A DNA stretch of 64,000 nt, from NCBI RefSeq assembly GCF_007565055.1, contig NC_044550.1, positions 86,056,033-86,120,032 on the forward strand, given 5' to 3'. Of the stretch, positions 24,070 to 33,659 are shown in pieces; position 1 is the first letter of the stretch; each line of letters begins with the position of its first letter. A program made the position numbers and the translations under genes. Below the pieces are notes generated by a model. That model searched no databases, had not been told where the DNA came from, and saw only the letters and a program-made list of their open reading frames with translations. The stretch comes from Rhinopithecus roxellana. Lineage: Eukaryota > Chordata > Mammalia > Primates > Cercopithecidae.

Positions 24070-24270
24070 CTGGCAGCATGAACATTGCATACAAAACTGG
24101 ATTCAAATCCTGCCCTATCACTTTCTAGGTGAGGGTTTGGGGGAAGTTACTCAATTTCTATGAACTTGCAAATAAACAATGTAGTGTCACCTTTACAGGA
24201 CAGTTATAGGGAGTGAATGAGATTTATGCATAACCTCACACAATCCTAGCACACAGAAGGCAGGTAGAAT
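24070..24270 (+). repeat. MIR SINE
   Basis: Sense MIR: ACTGGATTCAAATCCTGCCC, CTATCACTTTCTAGGTGAGG, AGTTACTCAATTTCTATGAA, then CACACAATCCTAGCACACAGA. Confidence 0.75.
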
Positions 24271-24370
24271 GTTCTAGCCCCTTGTTTTTTTTTCCTTTAA
24301 GAATATGAGGTCTCACTTACCATCTCATAGATGGTTAATAGTGGAGATTAAATTAAAAAATGAGTGTTCT

Positions 24371-24675
24371 GGCCGGGCACGGTGGCTCAAGCCTGTAATC
24401 CCAGCACTTTGGGAGGCCGAGACGGGCGGATCACGAGGTCAGGAGTTCAAGACCATCCTGGCTAACACGGTGAAACCCCGTCTCTACTAAAAAATACAAA
24501 AATCTAGCCGGGCGAGGTGGCGGGCGCCTGTAGTCCCAGCTACTCGGGAGGCTGAGGCAGGAGAATGGCGTAAACCCGGGAGGCGGAGCTTGCAGTGAGC
24601 TGAGATCTGGCCACTGCACTCCAGTCCGGGTGACAGAGCGAGACTCCGTCTCAAAAAAAAAAAAAAAAAAAAAAA
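24371..24675 (+). mobile_element. Young Alu, Old World monkey AluY (YRa-like)
   Basis: Full-length Alu starting GGCCGGGCACGGTGGCTCAA with both monomers, the A-rich linker and a 3' poly-A of about 23 bases. Features I associate with monkey AluY are GAGACGGGCGGATCACGAGG, GGCGAGGTGGCGGGCGCCTG, GGCGTAAACCCGGGAGGC and TCTGGCCACTGCACTCCAGT. It is flanked by AAAAAATGAGTGTTCT at 24355-24370 and 24670-24685, a perfect target duplication that partly merges with the poly-A. Low divergence and perfect TSDs indicate a recent, lineage-restricted insertion. The minus-strand frame across it is an Alu by-product. Confidence 0.95.
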
Positions 24676-24685
24676 TGAGTGTTCT

Positions 24686-25169
24686 GACTTTTGGCCTGAA
24701 TTTGTTACCTTTCATACCTTGTTGATTATAATTAAAGATAATTTGTCAAATATTCACACATAATTTTGCTTTAATTTACTCATTTTCTAATCAAATAAGA
24801 AAGTATGGTAGCCAAAGAATAATAATCTAGTACTAAGCATTATGGGAAAAACAGAATAGAGAAATTTCTTTCCTTCCAAATGAATTTAAGAAAATTTAAG
24901 GGAATCAGAAAAATTACTACTATCTGCCAAAATTCATGGAAAATAATATGTAGCATCTGCCACAAAGTCCCACAGAAAACAAAAATCTAGGATGTGAAAT
25001 GTGAAGTAAAGAGAGTCAAACTATGTAGATAACAAATTTGACCTTTCCTTCTTAATATCTAATTCACTCTCTAGTGAGTTAGTGATTTGATCGTATTACC
25101 ATTTTATTCACAGAAATGCACCTCAGGATGTGTTCTAAAGAAACTACTTCAGAAAATCTTCAATTTGTA
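24686..25169. other. Unique DNA, nothing recognised
   Basis: AT-rich, no exon or repeat family recognised. Confidence 0.45.
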
Positions 25170-25362
25170 GTATAGCCAGATGTCTTGGTTTGCCTGGGAC
25201 AGTCTCTGTTTAGGTCTGTTATTCTGGTGTAATTTTTATAAGTTCCACCTTTTCACTCTCAAAGGTGTCCATATTTAACATGTATGATAAATTACATGGT
25301 CATTCTATTAATTAAGGACACATGCTCCTGTCATTAGAATATATACGGTTCTGTCATAATTC
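25170..25362. repeat. Possible ancient interspersed repeat, unassigned
   Basis: The stretch GTTTGCCTGGGACAGTCTCT ... TTCTGGTGTAATTTTTATAA ... TTTTCACTCTCAAAGGTGTCC resembles a mammalian repeat I have seen but cannot name. No coding potential. Confidence 0.35.
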
Positions 25363-26094
25363 TAAACCCAATACCAGGCATCATAGTCGCTTTGCTTATT
25401 GAGGTTCATTACTCCTTGTCACAATCGAACTTCTAGAGATTGTGGAATAGGAAGCGAGGCTGAGATTGAATATCAGGTCCGGTACAAAAGAATGCGTAGT
25501 TTATAGAAGCAGAAAGAAGAGAATCACTGTTGGATACATCCGCTACATCAAAATTAAAGCATTAAAAAGCATTAACATCTTAAAAGAGTTTCTAGTAAAG
25601 AAAGTTAAATAATAAAGAGCAGAGTATCTGAACAGAGCATTCAGATGATGGAAGTCAGCTGCAAGTCGGACCCAGTTACATGTACTCAGAGGCTCAGGTT
25701 TGAAGTACACATGCAATTGTTGACAAAATTGTCAACATTGTAAATAGCCACATCGCTTAGTCCTATGAACCATTTTGATTAAGGTTCTGGAAAAGCTTCC
25801 TGTTAGATTGTGCCTGGCAAAATGTATCATGCATTTGGTTCAATGTAATTGGTTGTTTGTCTTAGTTTCTTGGAGTAAATAGATGAACTCCTGTATACTA
25901 GTTGCATTACTAGGTTGAACCATACAAAATTGTTGCTTTCCAACCATTTGGACTTAAAAAAGTGGAATTCCATCTGGTTTAACTTAATATAACATTTAAA
26001 AGATAGGATAAGGAAGAGAGGGGCTTAATTCAGCAGAGTAAATGATCTTGAAGCATTACTGAGTGTGAGAGGAGTAGAAGACAGGGAGAAGTCA

Positions 26095-26235
26095 CTAAAC
26101 AAATGCTTACTGAGCACCTATTTCTACATGCCAAGGAAGTGTGCTGAATTCTTGGGATCAGACTGGAGCTAAACGTACACACGGCCTCTTCTATCTATCA
26201 TGGAACAGTCTATTGGGAACATAAACTAAGAATTC
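26095..26235 (-). repeat. L2 3' end, antisense
   Basis: Reverse complement of the L2 tail: AATGCTTACTGAGCACCTAT, AAGTGTGCTGAATTCTTGGG and TCTATCATGGAACAGTCTAT. Confidence 0.6.
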
Positions 26236-26429
26236 ACCCTCTAGATATTTGTCTTGTGTTTAAAGATGAATTCGGATGAAGCAGCTGCTCTTCCTCCTTT
26301 TCTCTTATGTTTAATACTTTCTTCCTCTTCTCCTTTCCAGCTTTTATTCAATTCCAAAATATTTTTGTACTAATTTCCATTCACATTTCTTGCTCCGTCT
26401 GAAAGTCTAAGCTCATATTGCTCTAACAA

Positions 26430-26605
26430 ACTTATTTTTCTATGGCTTGTATTAGTTACCTGCTTTGAGATCTGTGCCTTCTTCTCCCCAAAGCACATAA
26501 GTTCTTTGAAGACAGAATATGGGAACTCTTAAATGTAATTAACGTGTCCTTGTACTCATTGTATTCCTGGCCTTAAATGTTGCTCAATAAATTCTCATTG
26601 ATGCA
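26430..26605 (+). repeat. L2 3' end
   Basis: Sense L2 tail: AGCACATAAGTTCTTTGAAG, ACAGAATATGGGAACTC and TTGCTCAATAAATTCTCATTG. Confidence 0.65.
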
Positions 26606-27243
26606 AATGGTAACCAGTGCATACTGGTGATGGCATCTGGACTATTGTCTGAGCCTCAGCAAATCCAATAATATAGATAAATATAGATGTAACAATTACT
26701 ATTCACCATTTAGAAATTAAATATAGTCACTACACATTATATTTGAAATCAATTAAAATAATTTGCCTTTCTCATGTGTGTGGCCTTAGTTTCTTCACAT
26801 CAAAAAATTATTTTTTACTGCTTAAAATGAAAATAAAACAATTACCAATTTGACTCTTGGTGTTTGCCACTTTTTTATGCAATCATATGAGAAACACAAA
26901 ATTTTATTAGATGGTATTAAACATAAGGAAACCTTTCCATAAAAAGCTATAGTGACTTTAAGAAACAATTTTTCTCTTGCTTCTTTTCCTGAGAAGAGAC
27001 CTTGAATCCAGAACCTGAAGGTCACTCTTGGTTGTCCTAAGATGTCAGTGGAAATGAGGACAGCCAAGAAGCTGGACGGTCAACAAGAGATTTGCTAATG
27101 TACAATTTGTCTGGCTTCCTGCATTTTGTAATATTTTCATAGCAATGTATCCACTTGAAGAACATAATAGATAATAACCAGCAATTTACCACATAAAACA
27201 AATAAAAACTGACCTATATGTCTACATGGAGGAGGAGAGGGGA

Positions 27244-27246
<3 letters not shown>

Positions 27247-27281
<35 letters not shown>

Positions 27282-27293
27282 CACACACACACA
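27247..27293. repeat. (CA)n microsatellite, imperfect
   Basis: AC run with TAC and GC interruptions. An AT-rich palindromic patch of ATATAT and TATATGCATATTATATA type follows at about 27360-27415. Confidence 0.95.
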
Positions 27294-27297
27294 TTTC

Positions 27298-28246
27298 TTT
27301 GCATTTAGTTTAGAATTTGCCATAATACTGACAGATTCATTTATGCCTTTTTCTACCATAAATATATGGTACATATAATACATTATATATATAATATATG
27401 CATATTATATATGTTCAGTATGCTTATTTAGACAGCTTATTATTTAAACCAGTCATATTAATAAGTGCACATATTCTCCTCTAAATACAGTATTTCTAAC
27501 AATGTTTTCAGAACATGCATTAAGTAATAATCTTTGAATATGTTAAATGTGCTTTATACAGAAATTCTCCAAAATAATTAGCATGGGGCTACTCCTAAGC
27601 CTAGGGAAACCAAAACCTAGACTTTAGAATTGAGGAGCAAAACAGGTTTAACAAAGTAGGTTGCTTGCCCTTAGCAGAGTACTGTCTGTGGTTCCTATGA
27701 TAGATGGGTGGGTTGTACTAGAGGCTGAAGGCCAGCGCATGCTGTCAGGGAAAGGCCATGATAACTCAGGGCTTTACTCTGCTTCTTGCTAGTGTTTAGG
27801 TGAAAGGTATCAAAGTGATTCACAAAGTAATCATTTTGCTGCCTAAGAATACGGAACTTAGCTCTAGTAATAAATTCTACTTTGGCATCTGGAGACCATT
27901 TTCTAAACAATTCTCTGTTTAGAGCACCAGATAGTGAGGTTTTTAAAGGTGCTTCTCTGCTTCTCTGCTTCTCTGCTGTAAGCTCCAGGTCAGAGGTGAA
28001 TACGCATGTCTGCTCTGCTCTTTGTCTCCCAGCATCAGGCCAGTACTTGACCCATCGTACATGATCAATAATTGTTTGTGAGCTTAATTTAACTCAATGT
28101 GGAAAACGAGTCCATCTTAATTTTCTTTATAACCTTAAATTAGAGCTTTCCATCTACTGAAGGAGGAAAGATCATAAATGAAGTGAAAGAATAGCAAAAT
28201 GGGAGGAAATAAGATAATCAGATTTGTAATTATTTCAGTCTGAGCT
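27298..28246. other. Unique DNA with a short tandem repeat
   Basis: No exon or repeat family is recognised. Positions 27951-27974 hold three tandem copies of GCTTCTCT. Confidence 0.45.
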
Positions 28247-28450
28247 AATACTTGCTAAGTGTTATTATTAATGTTCCAGGCAATTTTCTAGGAAGGTAGG
28301 TACTCATCTAACCCATCTGACAGATGAAGAAATTGAGGCACAGAAAGTTTAAGTGATTTGCCTAAGGTCACAACACAAGTGCCAGGGCCAGGATTTGATC
28401 TAGGTAATAAACAGAGCCTGCACCGTTAACTGAAAAGTTAGTTTCCTCCA
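28247..28450 (-). repeat. MIR SINE, antisense
   Basis: Well-kept reverse complement of MIR: TGACAGATGAAGAAATTGAG, GCACAGAAAGTTTAAGTGAT, TTGCCTAAGGTCACAACACA and AGGGCCAGGATTTGATCTAG. Confidence 0.85.
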
Positions 28451-28699
28451 GACTATTATGCTATCAAGTTAGGTTATAAAAGCATCTAAGGGAAAGGAAA
28501 ACGTGTTTGAAGAAGGTTGACAAATTTTGCAAATTTATATAACACTGAAAAAAGTAAAGTCTAAGACTTCACAATAGTAATTCTGCTTTCAGTACTGGGA
28601 TTAATAGTAATTCCGCTTTGTATGCTGGGAGTTAATCAAGTATAAAAAATTCAGCATGATAGGTGAGCTCCAGATGAGTTACCATTTGACATAAGCACA

Positions 28700-28810
28700 T
28701 ATGTATATTCATTCAACAACAAACACAAACACATTGAGCAGCTACCATGTTCAAGGCAATGTGCTAGTGACGTGGGCAGGAAGTACAACTTTTCAGACCT
28801 GAAGGGCACC
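28700..28810 (-). repeat. L2 3' end, antisense
   Basis: Reads TATTCATTCAACAACAAACA, then TTGAGCAGCTACCATGTTCA and AAGGCAATGTGCTAGTGACG, the inverse of the L2 tail. Confidence 0.55.
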
Positions 28811-29219
28811 GAGAGGTATATGAATAGCTGCAGTGCAAAAAAGCAGCATAAATAGCATGATTTGGAGAGGGAGATAATTGTTCCCCCTGTGGGGACCTGG
28901 ATATTTGGAGACCGTGGGACTGCTTGCAGCAAGCTGCTTGTAACAAGCAAGGAACATTCAAGAGAAATACCCAGTAGTATAGCTCAATTGGTGCATACAG
29001 TGCATGAAGCAGATGAAGGATTTACAAGATGCCAGCCCTGTTGATGAAGATGTAGAATGCCAAGGCAAGGTAAGGAAAGGGTATGCATGTAGGTAGGTGT
29101 GACCGTCTTATCTTCTTATGCATTATTTTTCTATCTTCCAGCCTCCTATCAACCATTTTTTCGTCCAAATATAGTTGACTGCTACTTGTTGGTGTAAACA
29201 CAAATACATCACAATTGTG

Positions 29220-29450
29220 ATGGAAAGAACAAGGACTTTGACATGCGATAGACCTCTGTAGGAATCCAGGCTCCATCTCTCTCTGTAGCTCTGAGATCTC
29301 AAAAAAATTATTTGATATCTATGGATCTTGATTTCTTTATCTGTGAAATTAGCGTAATATTATCATAACCTGAAGAATTATTATGAAGACTAAAATAAAC
29401 TCAATAAACTCAAACCACAGTGTCTTGCTTCATAATTATTACTGAATGTT
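29220..29450 (+). repeat. MIR SINE
   Basis: Sense MIR: AGGAATCCAGGCTCCATCTC, GCTCTGAGATCTCAAAAAAA, GATTTCTTTATCTGTGAAAT, then a weak tail. Confidence 0.65.
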
Positions 29451-31140
29451 CATTATTTACCTAACAGTATGACTATCATCCTGCAATGAATGGAAAGCTA
29501 CTGAAAATGTTTTAGGCAAGTGAGTAAGACAGTTGATAACTATATCTTGGTTTTGATTTCTATATAGAGCAGAAAAGAGGCTTGATTTTTGACTTAAAGA
29601 ATTCATCAGTAGGTAGTGATATATAATATTTAGTAATCTACTTCTATTGCTGTTGCTCAGATTTGTGGAACACAAGTCACTCTGCAATTACATTGCAAGT
29701 ACCAAGAATTTAAAGAGATTTGGTCTGATTCCCTCCCCTTGGGCATAGGCATAGTCAGGGACTACCAGTCTTCTGTGTATAAAGGCACTGGGCTGTCTAG
29801 AAAACATTTTTCTGTTACGCAACTACTGTCTTACACTTCTCTCCTGCTTCTTATTAATAAATATACTAATAGAAACTACGAAAACTAGTAGGGGCAAAAT
29901 ACCCTTGGGCTACCTTGTGGGGATTCTGCTGTGCCTATTATGGTTAATTGTTTCATGCACACACGTACATGGTCAGGATAGACAGACGGCCACATCTGTT
30001 CTTATCATTAGTCTCCAGAATAGCTAAAAAGATAAAAGAAAAGTAACTACAGTCTCAACATGATGAGTCATTGCATGTTAGGGGTCGAAGAGAAAACATC
30101 GGGGATGTGGGTGGTTTAGAAATGAGGACACATGAATCTTACGGCAGAAGTACAATTTTCTAGGCTATTGATATAATATCCATATACTGAACACCTACTT
30201 TCCTATTTCTTCCCTATATTTTTACTTCTAAGCATAATGAAAGATTTACCTTAGTGTCTTTCTTTCAGACTTCAAGCCTCCAGAGATTTTAAGGGTATAT
30301 ATTCCTTTTTTTTCTTATGGTTTTAAGTTTCTGGAATTTTTTCTTCAGAGTTGAATGGAGAGAGCCACTTATCACTCCATGCTTTTAGCCTGTCCAAGTC
30401 CGTCTAAGCACTCTTTGTGAATGCCCCTTAAACACCCCAACTATCCCTATGTCAGCAGATTTTATCCTCTTAATGCAGATGCCCTCTTTCGGGTCACTGA
30501 TGTATAAAGCGAACAAAAATCGTCTTAATATTTATCCCTGTAGCAGTCCATTAGTTAGTCCTGACCAGTTACCATTCTCAATTCCCTTCGATCTTAGTTA
30601 TTCAAACTACCTTCCTCCTCATTCAAATATCTTGTTCCTTCACACCTTAATTGCTGACCTTGTAAATCAGTTTTTTTGTATTCCATTATATTAAGAAATG
30701 TCTTAAATTCTGGGGAAATTATATGTTCATTGCTCTTACTCCCTCTACATAAGTGCTTCATGACCCTTGTTCAAGAACATTTTATCAGTTTTATAATGCA
30801 TAGCCTCTTTTAGTGAATTAACATTCTCTCTTTTAATACACTCATTTTATATATACTCTTTCCTCTTTAGTTTCCCTTTTAGAAAAAGCAATAATTTCTG
30901 TGTATTTTACTTGCTACGTTTTAGTATACATAACTCTATCATTTAAAAGATTAGCATATATTTTAAATATTTTCAATGTATATTTATTTCATATTTTAAA
31001 ATGAAAATATATTTTATAAGTTAATGTTATTTACCTGAATTTGCTGATAAGCCATGGAAGATAAACTGCTTTCTGAGAATCACAAGTCATGGACTATATG
31101 AATGTTTTTGTCAGTGAGCCATTTCTAAAGGTTTACCTAT
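29451..31140. other. Mostly unique DNA; possible ancient repeat at 30390-30720
   Basis: No gene recognised. Around 30480-30620 the order GTCACTGATGTATAAAGCGA, TTTATCCCTGTAGCAGTCCA and TTAGTTAGTCCTGACCAGTT resembles a very old amniote interspersed repeat (CR1/L3-like), but I cannot confirm it. The 81-codon frame at 30449-30694 falls on this and is probably not a gene. Confidence 0.35.
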
Positions 31141-31142
31141 CA

Positions 31143-31665
31143 TCTGTGTGTTAGCCAGGGTTCTCCAGAGAAACACCATCAGTAGGATATGCATAGATAC
31201 ACAAGAGAGGATTTGTTATGGGACTTGTCTCACATGATTATGGAAGCTGACAAATCCCACAATATGCCACCTGCAAACTGGAGAACAGGGAAAGTTGGTG
31301 TTCTAATTCAGTTTGAGCCCAAAGACTTAAGAACCCTGGATGGGGTGAGTAGGGGTGAGGCTTCATGTAAAACTAGGAGTCCACAGGCCCAAGAACCTGG
31401 GGTTCCGTTGTCTGTTTGCATAAGACGATGCATGTGATCCAAAAGAGGAGGCAAACTCACTCTTCTTCAGCCATTTTGTTCCATCGGAACCTATGAGGAA
31501 TTGAATGATGCCCACTCACATTTGTGAGAGAGGTCTTTTTCACTCAGATTTAAATGCTAATCTCTTCCAGAAACTCCTTCATACACACACCCAGCAATAA
31601 CACTTTACCACCTCTCTGGGTATCCCTTAACCCAGTTAAGTTGACACATAAAATTAACCATCACA
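31143..31665 (-). repeat. LTR-like repeat, family not assigned
   Basis: Starts TGTGTGTTAGCCAGGGTTCTCC and AGAGAAACACCATCAGTAGG, and ends AAGTTGACACATAAAATTAACCATCACA, with TG...CA termini. I know this pattern as a common mammalian interspersed repeat but am unsure of its name. The frame at 31189-31437 lies inside it and is not a gene. Confidence 0.45.
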
Positions 31666-32192
31666 ATCTAATAACTGTAAATTGCCTAAGAAACATTGGC
31701 TAAATTTTACTATTGATGAGCTTGAAGCATTCACTTATCTTTAAGAGATCATACTCTTCTTGGTGACTAAACCAAGCTTAGAAGTCCTTAGTAACAAAAT
31801 TTTTGACTTGAAAACTCTTTTTAGGTCTGAGTATAGTTGACTGCTACTTGTGGTGTTCCTGAATTACAGTGTTGACTGTTAAATGGTTTATTGATGTTCT
31901 GAGCATCAAGATAAAAAACCAAAATTTATTTTTGACTGTATTCGTACTCACAGAAACTCTGTACAGATTGTTCATATGTATTATTTAAGATATTACATCA
32001 TCATCATCACCCTGTAGATAACACAGATGACTTTAGGTTGGGTTTAATAATGTATTGATTCTGATTGTAAGGACATAGAAATTTCACTCAATTTTAGGTC
32101 ACATATAGCTAATATCCACCACAGGAAACATAATCAATGCCGAGAAAGTAGAAAGTTTCCTCATACTGATTGAACTTTTAAAAAATAACTAC
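31666..32192. other. Unique DNA, nothing recognised
   Basis: Sequence between the LTR-like repeat and the L1 insertion; no exon or repeat recognised. Confidence 0.45.
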
Positions 32193-33502
32193 AATAAGAT
32201 GGCCGAATAGGAACAGCTCCGGTCTGCAGCTCCCAATGAGATTGATGCAGAAGGCAGTGATTTCTGCATTTCCAGCTGAGGTACCTGGTGCATCTCATTG
32301 GGACTGGTTGGACACTGGGTACAGCTCAAGGAGGGAGAGGTGAGCAGGGTGGGGTGTTACCTCACCAGGGAAGTGCACGGGATTGTGGAATCCCCTCTCC
32401 TAGCCAAGGAAAGCCATTAGGGACTGTACCACGTACTCTGGCCCAGATACTGCACTTTCCCCACGGTCTTCACAACCCGCAGACCAGGAGATTCCTTCCA
32501 GTGCCTACACCACCAGGGTCCTGGGTTTCCAGCACAAAACTGGGTGGCCTTTGGGCAGACACTGAGCTAGGTGCAGGAGTTTTTTTTCATACCGCAGTGG
32601 CACCTGGAACGCCAGAAAGACAGAACCTTTTACTCCCCTGCAAAGGGGGCTAAAGCCAGGGAGCCAAGCAGTCTGGCTAGGCTGGTTCCATCCCCAAGGA
32701 GCCCAGCAAGCTAAGATCCGCTGGCTTGAAATTCTCACTGCCAGCACAGCAGCAGTCTGAGCTCGACCTGGGACACCTGAGCTTGGTGGGGAGAGGGGCA
32801 TCTGCAGTTGCTGAGGCATGAGTAGGTGGTTTCACCATCACAGTGTAAACAAAGCCACCAGGAAGTTTAAACTGGGTGGAGCCCACCACAGCTAAGCAAG
32901 GCTGCTGCTGCCAGACTGTGTCCTCTCTGGGTAGGGTGTCTCTGAAAAAAAAGGCAGCAGCCCCAGTCAGGGACTTATATATATAAACCCCACCTCCCTG
33001 GGACAGAGCACCTGCGGAAGGGGTGGTTGTGTGTGCAGCTTCAGCAGACTTAAACGTCTCTACCTGGAAGCTCTGAAGACAGCGCTGTATCTACCAGCAC
33101 AGCATTTGAGCTCTGATAAGGGACACACTACCTCCTCAAGTGGGTCCCTGACCCCTGTGTATCCTGACTAGGAAACATCCCAGTAGGGACTGACAGACAC
33201 CTCATACAGGAGAGTTCTGGCTGGCATCTGGCAAATGCCCCTCTGGGACACAGCTTCCAGAGGAAGGAACAGGCAGCAATCTTTGCTGGTCTGCAGCCTC
33301 CACCAGTGACACCCAGACAAACAGGGTCTGGAGTGGACCTCCAGCAAACCCCAGCAGACCTGCAGCAGAGAGGCATGACTCTTAGAAGGAAAACTAACAA
33401 ACAGAAAGGAATAGCATCAATATCAACAAAAAGGACATCCACTCAGAGACCCTATCCAAAGGTCACTGACTTCAAAGAACAAAGGTAGATAAATCCATGA
33501 AG
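32193..33502 (+). promoter_or_regulatory. 5' UTR of the internally deleted L1
   Basis: Follows the L1PA 5' UTR order: GGCCGAATAGGAACAGCTCC, CCAGCTGAGGTACCTGGTGC, GGAAGTTTAAACTGGGTGGA, TCAAGTGGGTCCCTGACCCC and AGAAGGAAAACTAACAAACA just before ORF1. In primates this region holds the sense Pol II promoter and an antisense promoter. The YY1-type site at the 5' end is slightly altered (TAAGATGGCC). Open frames within it on both strands are typical of L1 5' UTRs and are not called. Confidence 0.8.
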
Positions 33503-33659
33503 ATGGGGAGAAACTAGCACAAAAAGCCTGAAAATTCCAAAAACCAGAATGCCTCTTCTCCAAAGGATCACAACTCTGTGCCAGCAAGGGAACAAAACTG
33601 GATGGAGAATGAGTTTGATGAACTGACAGTAGGCTTCAGAAGGTGGGTAATAACAAACT
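33503..33659 (+). pseudogene. L1 ORF1 N-terminal remnant
   Basis: An ATG at 33503 aligns with the ORF1 start of the intact copy, but the fifth codon is TAG. The match continues through AACTCTGTGCCAGCAAGGGA and GAATGAGTTTGATGAACTGA to AGGCTTCAGAAGG, then breaks at about 33659 where ORF2 sequence begins. Coiled coil, RRM and C-terminal domain are gone. Confidence 0.85.

Noticed and set aside
24431..24715. 94-codon minus-strand frame with a typical Alu-derived peptide
   Set aside because: Peptides of this kind (FETESRSVTRTGVQW type) arise from any antisense Alu and do not show a gene. The same holds for 17176-17379, 39194-39545, 46612-46824 and 57742-57963.
32288..33488. Several 60-121 codon frames on both strands
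   Set aside because: They fall in the GC-rich L1 5' UTR, where such frames are routine. The plus-strand frame at 32288-32653 has no counterpart in the intact L1 at the same place.
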